Below, in pieces: positions 7,632 through 15,873 of a DNA stretch of 64,000 bases; the stretch's first letter is position 1, and each line of letters opens with the position of its first letter. Under the pieces are notes generated by a model. That model ran no database searches. It had not been told where the DNA came from and was given only the letters and a program-made list of their open reading frames with translations. The stretch spans positions 1 through 64,000 of the forward strand of contig DATLQA010000029.1 in the NCBI GenBank assembly GCA_035535495.1. Direction: 5' to 3'. The position numbers were made by a program, and so were the translations under genes. Origin of the DNA: DASUZB01 sp035535495. GTDB lineage: Bacteria; Actinomycetota; CALGFH01.

Positions 7632-8540
7632 TTACTCGAACGGCTCGTCGGCTCTGCTCGGGGCGCCGGCGGGGCGACCGAGCTCGGCGACGAGCATGCC
7701 GGCCACGATGCAGGCCGCGCCGATCCAGCCGCGGGCGGCGAGCCGCTCGCCGGCCAGGAGGAAGCCGAACAGCCCGGCGAACACGGGTTCCATGGTGAGG
7801 ATGATGGCCGTGCGGGTGGGGGAGACGTCGCGCTGCGCCCGGGTCTGGATCAGGAAGCCACCGGCGGACGCGAGCACGGTGGTGACCGCCAGGGCGACCC
7901 AGACCTGGGCGGAGCCAGGCATCTGGAGGTCGCCGGCTCCGGCCGCCCAGGCCAGCGCGAGGGCGCCGACGGTGAAGAGCTGCACCACCGCCAGCGGGTA
8001 GCTGTCGTGGCGGGGTGCGTAGCGGCCCAGCAGCAGGATGTGGATGGCGAAGGCGAACGCGCAGCCGAGCACCAGCGCGTCGCCTCTGCGCACCTCGAGG
8101 CGGTCAAGCGTCAGCAGGGCCAGGCCGGTGACGGCCAGCACCGCGCCAGTGGCCGGCCAGCGGCCCGGCCGCTCACGGAGCACCAGCGCGGCCAGCAGCG
8201 GGGTGAGCACCACCGCCAGCCCGGTGATGAAGCCCGCGTTGGAGGCGCTGGTGTACTGCAGCCCGACGGTCTGGAAGCCGTACCCGGCGAACAACGCGAG
8301 CCCGGCCACCACCCCGGCGCCGGCCAGGCCGTGCTTCAGCCGGACGGCCAGCCGGGGCCGGAGCACGGCGAGCAGCACCGCCGCCGCGAGGAAGCGGATG
8401 GCGATGAAGGTGGACGGCGGCAGGAGGGCGACCGCGTCGCGGACCAGCACGAAGGTCGCCCCCCACACCGCGGTCACCGCGACCAGGCCGAGCTCCCACC
8501 GGAGGGTGGCCAGCCGCCGCGTCAGGAGGGTCGCGCTCAC
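7632..8540 (-). CDS. EamA (DMT superfamily) transporter
   Basis: A 302-aa protein with ten predicted membrane helices arranged as two EamA repeats, each beginning with an AVTAVWGATFVLVRDAV-like or LGCAFAFAIHILLLGRYA-like segment. Members export metabolites such as amino acids or related compounds; the substrate cannot be read from sequence. The start is taken as GTG 8540, which places the first helix at the normal distance from the N-terminus; upstream in-frame residues are Arg/Pro-rich and not membrane-like. It is followed by corA 32 bp later, suggesting co-transcription. Confidence 0.85.
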   Translation of the reverse strand: MSATLLTRRLATLRWELGLVAVTAVWGATFVLVRDAVALLPPSTFIAIRFLAAAVLLAVLRPRLAVRLKHGLAGAGVVAGLALFAGYGFQTVGLQYTSASNAGFITGLAVVLTPLLAALVLRERPGRWPATGAVLAVTGLALLTLDRLEVRRGDALVLGCAFAFAIHILLLGRYAPRHDSYPLAVVQLFTVGALALAWAAGAGDLQMPGSAQVWVALAVTTVLASAGGFLIQTRAQRDVSPTRTAIILTMEPVFAGLFGFLLAGERLAARGWIGAACIVAGMLVAELGRPAGAPSRADEPFE

Positions 8541-8624
8541 CGCCCGACCATACCCTGTCGCTCCGCCGGGGCGGGCGGCGCCGGCCCATGACGGCTCCCG
8601 GTCACGCTGGAGCGGTGGTTCTGG

Positions 8625-8653
8625 TTCGACGGGATCGGCGCCTGGGCTTATGG
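8625..8653 (+). promoter_or_regulatory. Possible promoter for the tandem-RAM/cyclase pair
   Basis: TTCGAC (8625-8630) and TTATGG (8648-8653) are 17 bp apart, weakly resembling the sigma-70 -35 and -10 hexamers. This would start transcription about 45 nt before the TTG at 8704. It lies in the divergent gap with the EamA gene. Confidence 0.28.
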
Positions 8654-8703
8654 TTGCGCGGCGAACGGGGGCACACCGGTCACGCGTGGGAGGGGGACGC
8701 ATC

Positions 8704-9306
8704 TTGGACGCGTATGTGCTCGTCCATCAGGCTGAGGACGACGTCATCGACAGGCTCGAGCAGGTGCCCGACGTCCGCTTCGCGACCCGCACGGTCGGTG
8801 CCCACGTCGCCGTCGCCGTGTTCTGCGGGCCGGAGATCACCGACGTCGCGGCCATGGTCGAGCGGGCGCGCCGGTGGGGGATCCTGGCGCACGAGACGGC
8901 CATCCCGTTGCGGCCCAACCCGCCGCACATCAAGGGCGTGCTCCCAAGGAAACACGAGGCGTTCGTCGGCCTGACGGTGGCGCCGCCGTACGAGCGGGTC
9001 CAGCGCGCGGTCGCCGGCCTGCGCCAGCTGGAGATCACCGTGGCGGTCCACGCCGTGGCCGGCCGGTACCAGGTCATGGCCGAGCTGGCCAGCGTCGACT
9101 ACCACGACCTGCGCGACGCGCTCCTGCTCGACGTGCCCAGCATCGAAGGGGTGACCTCGATCACCTCCTCCCTGGCGATCTGTTACAACGCACCGCCGTC
9201 GGCGCGACCGTCGCCGGACGGGATGGACTGGTTCTGGCGTGATCCCGATTCGGGTCCGGAGGAGCCCGAACTGCACTGGGGAACGACGCGCCAGCACGGC
9301 ACCTAG
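8704..9306 (+). CDS. Tandem Lrp/AsnC ligand-binding (RAM) domain protein without HTH
   Basis: A 200-aa protein built of two RAM-like alpha/beta domains: about residues 1-70 (DAYVLVHQ...VARR-type end) and about 84-160 (EAFVGLTVAPP...GRYQVMAELASVDYHDL...IEGVTSITSSLAI). The second matches the Lrp/AsnC effector-binding pattern well. There is no helix-turn-helix, so it probably does not bind DNA; such stand-alone RAM proteins bind small ligands or partner proteins. The start is TTG 8704 with AGGGGG just upstream; no ATG/GTG fits. It lies 12 bp before the cyclase-AAA gene, so a sensor role for that regulator is plausible but unproven. Confidence 0.75.
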   Translation: MDAYVLVHQAEDDVIDRLEQVPDVRFATRTVGAHVAVAVFCGPEITDVAAMVERARRWGILAHETAIPLRPNPPHIKGVLPRKHEAFVGLTVAPPYERVQRAVAGLRQLEITVAVHAVAGRYQVMAELASVDYHDLRDALLLDVPSIEGVTSITSSLAICYNAPPSARPSPDGMDWFWRDPDSGPEEPELHWGTTRQHGT

Positions 9307-9318
9307 GCCAGGTGGCGC

Positions 9319-12300
9319 ATGACCGCCCGGCCACCCGCCCCGGTCCGCAAGACCGTCACCATCGTGTTCAGCGACGTGGTCGGCTCGACCCCGCTCGGCG
9401 AGCTGCTCGACCCCGAGTCCCTCCGCGAGGTGGTCACCGGCTACTACCAGCAGGTGGCCACGGTGCTCGAGCGGCACGGCGGCAGGGTGTCGAAGTTCAT
9501 CGGCGACGCTGTCCTGGCTGTGTTCGGCGTGCCGTGGATGCACGAGGACGACGCCTTGCGGGCGGTGCGCGCCGCCAGCGAGCTGGGGCCGTCCCTCGAC
9601 CAGCTCAACGCCGACCTGGAGGCGGCGTGGGGCCTGCGCATCCTGCTGCGGACCGGGGTCAACACCGGCGAGGTGGTGGTCGGCGACGACCTCTACGGCC
9701 AGGACGTGACCGTCGGCGACGCGGTCAACCTGGCGGCCAGGCTCGAGCAGGCGGCCGAGCCGGGCGAGGTCCTCCTCGGCGAGTCCACCCACCGGCTGGT
9801 GCGCGACGCGGTCGAGGCCGACCCGCTCCCGCCGCTCGCCGTGAAGGGCAAGGCGCAGCCGGTGGGTGCCTGGCGGCTGCGGGCGGTCCGCCCCGACGTC
9901 CCTGGCGGCGCCCGCCGGGCGGAGGCGCCCCTTGTCGGTCGCGGGCCGCAGTGGACCCGGCTCACCGAAGCGTTCGAGCGCTGCGTCGCCGACCGCGCCT
10001 GCTCCCAGGTGACCCTGGTGGGAGCCGCCGGGGTCGGCAAGTCACGGCTCGCCGCCGAGTTCGTCGCCTCGGTCGCGGACCGGGCGACCGTGCTGCGGGG
10101 CCGCTGCCTGTCCTACGGCGACGGCATCACCTTCTGGCCGGTGGCCGAGGTCCTGCGGCAGGCCGCCGGGATCACCGGGGGCGACCCTCCGGCGGCCGCC
10201 CAGGCCAAGCTGGCGGAGCTGGTCGTCGGCGAGGAGCGGGCCGAGCGGGTCGCCGAGCTGGCCGGCGGTGTCCTCCGCGTGGCCGGCGAGGCCGGCCAGC
10301 TCGAGGAGACGTTCTGGGCGATCCGCCGCGTCCTGGAGGTGGCCGCTGGCAGCCGGCCGCTGGTGGTCGTGCTCGACGACCTCCACTGGGCCGAGCCGAC
10401 CCTCCTCGATCTCGTCGAGCACGTCGCCAGCTGGTCACGCGGCCGGCCGATCCTGCTGCTCTGCCTCAGCCGTCCAGACCTGATCGAGCAGCGGCCCGCA
10501 TGGGGAGCCGGCGCGGTCGACGCCCGCCTGGTGCAGCTCGACCCCCTGCCGGAGGACCAAGGCCTGCTCCTGCTCGACGAGCTGCTCGGCGTGTCGGCGC
10601 TGGACGGCGCCACCCGGCAGCGCATCGTCCGCACCGCCGAGGGCAACCCGCTGTTCATCGAGGAGCTCGTGCAGATGCTGGTGGACGAGGGCCATCTCCA
10701 CCGCGAGCAGGGCCGCTGGGTCCCCACCGGCGACCTGTCCACCCTCAAGATCCCGCTTTCGATCGCCACGCTGCTGCTCGCCCGGCTCGACCGTCTCGAA
10801 GCTGCCGAGCGCGCGGTGGTCGACCGAGCGGCGGTCATCGGGAAGGAGTTCTCCGCGGTCCAGGTCACCGAGCTGGCCCCGCCGCCGCCGCCCGAAGAGG
10901 TGGAGGCGAGCCTGGCGGCCCTGGTGCTCAAGGCGCTGGTCCGGCTGGAGCCGGCGGTGGCGTCCGGACGTGGCCGCTTCGCCTTCCGGCACCAGCTGGT
11001 GCGGGACGTCGCGTATGAAGCGACCTCCAAGCGCCTCCGCGCCGAGCTGCACGAGCGCTTCGCCGCCTGGCTGGAATCCGCGGCCAGCGACCGCCTTCCC
11101 GAGGTCCAGGAGGTGCTCGGCTACCACCTGGAGCATGCCTACCGCGCGCTGGCCGCGCTGGGCGTGCCGGGCGAGCGGGGCCGGCGCCTGGCCAGGCGTG
11201 CCAGCGCCCATCTCGGCGCCGCCGGGCGGCGGGCCGCCGCCGGCGGCGACATGCCGGCCGCCGCCAGCCTCCTCGAACGGGCTGTCGCGCTGCTGCCGGC
11301 CGGCGACGGTGAGCGGCTCGCGCTCCTTCCCGAGCTGGGCGAGGCTCTCGGCGCCACCGGCGAGCTGGCCAGGGTCGAGGCGCTGCTCGCCGAGGGCCTG
11401 GAGCTGGCCACCGCCGCCCAGGACGAGCGGCTCGCCGCCCACCTGAGCCTGCAACGCTGGCGCTGGCAGCTGTTCACCAGCCCCGACGCCCAGGCGGAGG
11501 TGGCCAGGCAGGAGGCGGAGCAGTTCGTGGTCGTCCTGGAACGGCACGGCGACCACCGCGGCCTGGCGCAGGCGTGGCGCCTGGTCGCGCTGGTGCACGC
11601 CTTCCGGAACCGCTTCTCCGACGAGCTGGAGGCGTTGACGCGCGGCCTCCGCCACGCCGAGCTGGCGGGCGACCGGCGCCTGGGCGCCGCGCTGAACGGC
11701 ATGGTCAGCGCCGCCCTGCTGTACGGGCCCACACCGGTCGCCGAGGCGGTCGCCAGAGCCGAGCGCGTCCTGGACGACGCCCGCGGCAGCGGCGACCTGC
11801 TGGGAGAGGCGGATGCCCTGTTCGACCTCGGCCAGCTCGACGCCCGCCGTGGCGACCTCGCCGCCGCGCGTGCCCACCTGGCCGAGAGCGCGGCGACCTT
11901 CGAGCAGTTCGGGCTGGCGCTCACCCAGGCCCGCGTGCTGATGGAGGCGGGAGCCAACGAGCTCCTGGCCGACGACCCTGCCGCCGCCGAGCGGGAACTG
12001 CTCGGCGTCTACCGTGCCCTTGAGCGCATGGGCGACAGCGGGAGCCGCTCGACGGTGGCGGCCTGGCTCGCCGAGGCGGCCTGGCGGCTCGGTCGCGACG
12101 ACCGGGCCGAAGACCATGCCGGGCAGAGCGAGCGGCTGGCCTCGCCGACCGACGTCTTCACCCAGGTCGTCTGGCGCGGCGTCCTCGCCAAGGTCCGGTC
12201 GCGCCAGGGCCGCCTGGCGGACGCGGAGCGGCTCGCCGAGGAGGCGGTCCGCCTCGCCGCCACCACCGACAACCTCGAGCTCAGCGCGATCGCCCTGCTG

Positions 12301-12450
12301 GACCAGGCCGAGGTGCTGGACGGTGAGCGCGGGGCGGCGGCCGCCGCCGAGGCGTTGCGGCTGTCCGAACGCAAGGGCATCGTCCCCCTCGCCGCCAGGG
12401 CCCGGCGCCGCCTGGCCAGGGCGCCGGCGCCCGACCCGACCGCTAGCTGA
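9319..12450 (+). CDS. Class III adenylate cyclase-AAA ATPase-TPR regulatory protein
   Basis: A 1043-aa three-part protein. Residues about 10-190 are a class III nucleotidyl cyclase domain: metal-binding Asp in FSDVVGST and in KFIGDAVLAVFG, Lys before FIGD favouring adenine, and GDAVNLAARLE with the transition-state Asn/Arg. All key residues appear present, so it may make cAMP. Residues about 210-560 are an AAA/STAND-like ATPase with Walker A GAAGVGKS (235-242) and Walker B VVVLDDLHWAE (about 350). The rest is alpha-helical TPR-like repeats, as in LuxR-type large ATP-binding regulators. Unlike those, no C-terminal HTH is visible. The 3' end overlaps nfo by 8 bp tail to tail. Confidence 0.88.
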   Translation: MTARPPAPVRKTVTIVFSDVVGSTPLGELLDPESLREVVTGYYQQVATVLERHGGRVSKFIGDAVLAVFGVPWMHEDDALRAVRAASELGPSLDQLNADLEAAWGLRILLRTGVNTGEVVVGDDLYGQDVTVGDAVNLAARLEQAAEPGEVLLGESTHRLVRDAVEADPLPPLAVKGKAQPVGAWRLRAVRPDVPGGARRAEAPLVGRGPQWTRLTEAFERCVADRACSQVTLVGAAGVGKSRLAAEFVASVADRATVLRGRCLSYGDGITFWPVAEVLRQAAGITGGDPPAAAQAKLAELVVGEERAERVAELAGGVLRVAGEAGQLEETFWAIRRVLEVAAGSRPLVVVLDDLHWAEPTLLDLVEHVASWSRGRPILLLCLSRPDLIEQRPAWGAGAVDARLVQLDPLPEDQGLLLLDELLGVSALDGATRQRIVRTAEGNPLFIEELVQMLVDEGHLHREQGRWVPTGDLSTLKIPLSIATLLLARLDRLEAAERAVVDRAAVIGKEFSAVQVTELAPPPPPEEVEASLAALVLKALVRLEPAVASGRGRFAFRHQLVRDVAYEATSKRLRAELHERFAAWLESAASDRLPEVQEVLGYHLEHAYRALAALGVPGERGRRLARRASAHLGAAGRRAAAGGDMPAAASLLERAVALLPAGDGERLALLPELGEALGATGELARVEALLAEGLELATAAQDERLAAHLSLQRWRWQLFTSPDAQAEVARQEAEQFVVVLERHGDHRGLAQAWRLVALVHAFRNRFSDELEALTRGLRHAELAGDRRLGAALNGMVSAALLYGPTPVAEAVARAERVLDDARGSGDLLGEADALFDLGQLDARRGDLAAARAHLAESAATFEQFGLALTQARVLMEAGANELLADDPAAAERELLGVYRALERMGDSGSRSTVAAWLAEAAWRLGRDDRAEDHAGQSERLASPTDVFTQVVWRGVLAKVRSRQGRLADAERLAEEAVRLAATTDNLELSAIALLDQAEVLDGERGAAAAAEALRLSERKGIVPLAARARRRLARAPAPDPTAS

Positions 12451-13330
12451 CCGGCGCGGGGCGGCCGGCCGCGCGGAGGCGCTTCAGGCGGGCGACGTTC
12501 CGGGCGTGGTCGGCCTGCTCGCCAGGGGTCTCGGTGATCATCGCGGTGCCGTACAGGCCCGGGTGGGCGAGCACCGCCGCGAAGCCGTCGTCGCCGATCA
12601 GGCCCTCGCCGACGTGCCAGTGCCGGTCGAGACGGGCGCCACGCGGCTCGCGGGTGTCGTTGGCGTGGACCAGCGCCACCCGCCCGCCGACCGCGGCGAC
12701 CAGGTGGTCGATGGTCGCGGTGGCGGCGCCGCGGCCGGTCAGGTCGTAGCCGGCGGCGTGGGCGTGGCAGGTGTCGAGGCAGACGGTCAGGCGTGGATGG
12801 TCGTCGCAGGCGGCCAGCAGCTCGGCCACCTGCTCGAAGCGGCTCGCCAGCGACCCCTTGCCGTCGGCGGTGAGCTCCAGGGCCACCACCGGCCCGGCGC
12901 CGTCGTCACCGACGACGTCGAGCAGGCCGTCGCGGGTGGCGGCGAGGGCGCGCGGCCGACCGCCGCCGGTCTCGTAGCCGGCGTGCACGACCACCCCGGC
13001 CACGCCCATCCCGGCGGCCCTTGCCAGGGTGGCGGCGAGCATCGCCCGCGAGCGCCGCGCGCTCTGCTGGTTGGTCGAGGCGAGGTTGACCAGGTAAGGC
13101 GCGTGCACGAAGACCGGGCCGAGGCCGGCCTCGGCGACCAGGACGCGGAACCGCTCGTCACGGGCAGGGTCATCGGGGGGCAGCGCCCAGGCGCGCGGGT
13201 TCGAGGCCCACACCTGGAACGCCTCGCAGCCGGCGGCTTGCGCGTTGGCCACCGCCCGCTCCAGGCCGCCGGCGGCGGAGACGTGCGCGCCGACGCGCAC
13301 GCCGGTCGTCCGGGAGTCCGGGGAGCTCAT
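12443..13330 (-). CDS. nfo: Endonuclease IV (deoxyribonuclease IV, AP endonuclease)
   Basis: A 295-aa TIM-barrel zinc enzyme that incises DNA 5' to abasic sites in base-excision repair. Metal ligands appear in order: HVSAAGG, FVHAPY, VVHAGYETGGG, ALELTADGKG (catalytic Glu), CLDTCHAHAAGYD, VHANDTREPRGARLDRHWHVGEGLIG and ITETP. This is the complete set. The ATG at 13330 gives a standard N-terminus. It lies 25 bp downstream of the PASTA kinase on the same strand, but a hairpin at 13341-13359 separates them. Confidence 0.95.
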   Translation of the reverse strand: MSSPDSRTTGVRVGAHVSAAGGLERAVANAQAAGCEAFQVWASNPRAWALPPDDPARDERFRVLVAEAGLGPVFVHAPYLVNLASTNQQSARRSRAMLAATLARAAGMGVAGVVVHAGYETGGGRPRALAATRDGLLDVVGDDGAGPVVALELTADGKGSLASRFEQVAELLAACDDHPRLTVCLDTCHAHAAGYDLTGRGAATATIDHLVAAVGGRVALVHANDTREPRGARLDRHWHVGEGLIGDDGFAAVLAHPGLYGTAMITETPGEQADHARNVARLKRLRAAGRPAPVS

Positions 13331-13340
13331 GGAGCGAAGC

Positions 13341-13359
13341 GTAGCGCCGCCGGCGCTAC
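13341..13359 (-). terminator. Hairpin overlapping the kinase stop codon
   Basis: A 19-bp near-perfect palindrome (GTAGCGCC, GCC centre, GGCGCTAC). It contains the TAG stop of the PASTA kinase and lies 11 bp before the nfo start. It is a probable partial terminator between two same-strand genes; no U-tract. Confidence 0.45.
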
Positions 13360-15197
13360 ACGGGGGAGAGGAACAGGACCACCGTCGTGCCGTGCCGGAC
13401 CTTCCGGCCAGGCGCCGGGTTCTGGTCGAGCACGCGGGCGCCGAAGAAGGCCCGCCGTGGCTCCAGGCCGAGCTTCCGCAGGAGGTCGGCGGCGTCGTTG
13501 GCGTCCATGCCGCGGACGCTGGGGACGACCACCTCGTCGGCGCCCTTGGAGACCTGCACCTGGACGGTGCTGCCCTGCTCGACGTTGGTGCCGGAGGGGG
13601 GGTTGGTCCGGACCACGAAGCCGGGCCGGACCCCGTCGGCGAACACGTTCTCGCGGTTGACCTTGAGCTTGGCGGCGTTGAGGCGGCGCCTGGCCTGCGT
13701 GAAGCTGAGGCCGTCGACGGCGGGCACGTCCACCCGCGGCCGGCCGCTCGACACGGTGAGCTGGATCGCCTGGTCGCTGATTGGCGTGCCGGGGGGTGGG
13801 TTGGTGCCGACCACCCGGCCGGCCGGGACGGTCATGCTCGGCTGCTGGTTGACGGTGTAGGGGAGGCGGAGCTGGTCGAGCCGTGCCTGGGCCACCCCCG
13901 CGTCGACGTTGGCCAGGTTGGGCAGGACGATGCCGGACGACGGGAACAGGACGACCACGGTGAATCGGCGCACGGCGCGGTCGGGTGGGACCGACTGCGC
14001 GGCGACCCGGCCGGCGGGGACGTCGGCTGATGGTCGGGGCGTGCCGATGTCGACCCGCAGGAGCCGGCGGTGCAGCTCCAGCTTGGCGAGTCCCTGCTGC
14101 TTGCCGACCACCTGCGGCATGGCGACCGACTGGGCGGCGAGCCGCTGCAGGCCGAGGCCGGTCGCGACCAGCACGACACCGAGGACGACCAGGAGCGCGA
14201 CCAGGCGGTTGCCCATGCGCTCGGTGCGGCTGCGCTCGCGCCGTACCTTTGGCACCCGGCCAAGCGAGGGCCTGGTGGTGCGGCTGGAGCGGTTCGGCTG
14301 GCCGACGTCCACGCTGGTCTCCCAGCTCCCGGCGTGCTGGGCTGGACGCAGGATGTCGCCCATGCGGCGCCGGCGGGGCGCGCCCATGCCGGCGGCGAAC
14401 TCGGTGGCGCGGGGATAGCGGCGGGCCGGGTCGGGGTCGGTGGCGTTCCAGATGGCCGTGTCGACGTCCTGGGAGACGCCGGGAACGACCAGGGAGGGCG
14501 GCGGCACCCGGCTGGAGAGGTGCTGGGCGATCACCGAGTCCTGGTCGCCGGTGAACGGCGGCCGGCCGGCAAGGCACTCGTAGGCGACCACGCCGAGGGC
14601 GTAGACGTCGGCGCGCCCGTCGACCACGCCGTCGGTCAGCACCTCGGGGGCGAGGTACTGGGCGGTGCCGGCCAGCGGGGTGTCGCTGGTCATGTGGGCC
14701 GCCCGGACCAGCCCGAAGTCGGCCACCTTGATGGCGTCGTCGGTGAGCAGGACGTTCTCAGGTTTCATGTCGAGGTGGGCGATACCGGCGTGGTGGGCGT
14801 GGTCGAGTGCCTCGGCAACCGCGCCGACCAGCTCGGCGGTGGTCTCGAGGTCCAGCCGGCCGACGCGGTTCAGCAGGTCGCGGAGGGTCTGCCCGGGCAC
14901 GTACTCCATCACGATCCAGGGCAGCCCTCGCTCGGCCCCCGAGTCGTGGACGGCCACGATGTTGGGGTGGGAGAGGCGGGCCGCGGCGAGCGCCTCACGG
15001 CGGAACTGCTCGGAGAACGCCGGGTCGCTGGCGAACTCGGGGCGGGGGACCTTCACCGCCACGACGCGGTCGAGCTGGCGGTCGTGGGCGCGGTACACGA
15101 TCGCCATGCCGCCCCGGGCGATCTGGGCGACCAGTTCGTACCGCCGGCCGAGGCTCCGGCCGACGAGCCGGTCGACGTCGATGAGGTGCTTGGCCAC
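13356..15197 (-). CDS. Serine/threonine protein kinase with four PASTA domains (PknB type)
   Basis: A 613-aa membrane kinase. Kinase domain about residues 14-275: glycine loop IARGGMAIVY, VAVK lysine, catalytic loop HLDMKPEN with Asp about 143, DFG in ADFGLVRA, and TAQYLAPE. The usual HRD Arg is Leu, making it a non-RD kinase. One transmembrane helix lies at about 331-350. Four extracellular PASTA units of about 65-70 residues follow (starting at MPQVVG, LPNLAN, VPAVDG, VPSVRG); these bind muropeptides or lipid II in the family. It senses cell-wall state and phosphorylates division and wall proteins such as those of the cluster at 46-64 kb. The start is GTG 15197. A -10-like TACAAT lies upstream (15265-15260). 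Confidence 0.93.
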   Translation of the reverse strand: MAKHLIDVDRLVGRSLGRRYELVAQIARGGMAIVYRAHDRQLDRVVAVKVPRPEFASDPAFSEQFRREALAAARLSHPNIVAVHDSGAERGLPWIVMEYVPGQTLRDLLNRVGRLDLETTAELVGAVAEALDHAHHAGIAHLDMKPENVLLTDDAIKVADFGLVRAAHMTSDTPLAGTAQYLAPEVLTDGVVDGRADVYALGVVAYECLAGRPPFTGDQDSVIAQHLSSRVPPPSLVVPGVSQDVDTAIWNATDPDPARRYPRATEFAAGMGAPRRRRMGDILRPAQHAGSWETSVDVGQPNRSSRTTRPSLGRVPKVRRERSRTERMGNRLVALLVVLGVVLVATGLGLQRLAAQSVAMPQVVGKQQGLAKLELHRRLLRVDIGTPRPSADVPAGRVAAQSVPPDRAVRRFTVVVLFPSSGIVLPNLANVDAGVAQARLDQLRLPYTVNQQPSMTVPAGRVVGTNPPPGTPISDQAIQLTVSSGRPRVDVPAVDGLSFTQARRRLNAAKLKVNRENVFADGVRPGFVVRTNPPSGTNVEQGSTVQVQVSKGADEVVVPSVRGMDANDAADLLRKLGLEPRRAFFGARVLDQNPAPGRKVRHGTTVVLFLSPV

Positions 15198-15259
15198 GCG
15201 AGTCCTGAGTGGTCGAAGATCGTCAGAGCGAGCCAGCAATCGAACTGGGCGCAGCCGAG

Positions 15260-15284
15260 ATTGTAGGCCAAACGCGTAACGTTT
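15260..15284 (-). promoter_or_regulatory. Possible kinase promoter with small palindrome
   Basis: On the minus strand TACAAT (15265-15260) sits 63 nt before the kinase start. An inverted repeat AAACG-N5-CGTTT (15270-15284) lies immediately upstream of it, in the spacer, where a repressor or activator could bind. No good -35 is visible. Confidence 0.28.
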
Positions 15285-15344
15285 CCGGCGGCATGCCAGA
15301 ATGCGCTGCGTCCCGCCTCGACCACCAGGAGCCGATCGAAGACC

Positions 15345-15677
15345 ATGGCGTTCGAGAACGACCTTCGGGTGCTGGGCTTCCGCCTGGCGCAGGACAAGCG
15401 CGACGGCACCCGCACCTACGCGCTGGCCCGCAACCGCTTCCTCACCTACTGGCTGCACCTCCCGGCCGACAACGGACCGGCGTTGTTCACCTGGGAGTTC
15501 GCCATCGGCGAGTACATGGACGAATACGGGTTGCAGATCGGCACCAACGAGCCGCTCAACCAGTTCCTCTTCCCGCAGACCGACACCGAGCTCGCCCAGG
15601 ACCTGTCAGCCCTGGTCAAGGCGTTGGAGCGCACCGAGACGATGTTCGCCGGCATGAACTTCGGTCACCAGGGCTGA
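15345..15677 (+). CDS. Conserved-looking protein of unknown function, 110 aa
   Basis: A small soluble protein with no membrane segment or signal peptide. It is rich in aromatic residues in the centre (YWLHLPADN...FTWEFAIGEYMDEYGLQIGTNEP), followed by a helical C-terminus (TELAQDLSALVKALERTE). I do not recognise a family. Codon use matches neighbours. The ATG at 15345 has only a distant AGGAG. It is divergent from the PASTA kinase and followed 21 bp later by a 47-aa membrane protein, probably in one transcript. Confidence 0.6.
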   Translation: MAFENDLRVLGFRLAQDKRDGTRTYALARNRFLTYWLHLPADNGPALFTWEFAIGEYMDEYGLQIGTNEPLNQFLFPQTDTELAQDLSALVKALERTETMFAGMNFGHQG

Positions 15678-15698
15678 CGGCGTCCCCGAGGAGGCCAC

Positions 15699-15842
15699 AT
15701 GCGTCGCGGTGGTTCCCTGCTGGTTCTTGTCCTGCTGCTCTACGCAGCCTTCTACCTGGGGATCCTGTACGAGCGCAACGACTGTCGCATCGACCTGCCC
15801 GACACGGTCTCGGCGGTCGACGACACGGTGCGCTGCGGCTGA
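15699..15842 (+). CDS. 47-aa single-pass membrane protein
   Basis: A short open frame with an excellent ribosome-binding site (GAGGAGG about 7 nt before the ATG). The product begins MRRGGSLLVLVLLL, a basic N-terminus followed by one hydrophobic segment at about residues 6-22. A short charged tail of about 25 residues carries two cysteines (one in ERNDC, one next to the last residue). This is the architecture of small signal-anchor proteins; the function is unknown. It follows the 110-aa gene by 21 bp and is convergent with dxs. Confidence 0.55.
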   Translation: MRRGGSLLVLVLLLYAAFYLGILYERNDCRIDLPDTVSAVDDTVRCG

Positions 15843-15873
15843 CCCGCCCGCGAGGAGCTCCGAGGGGTGACGC

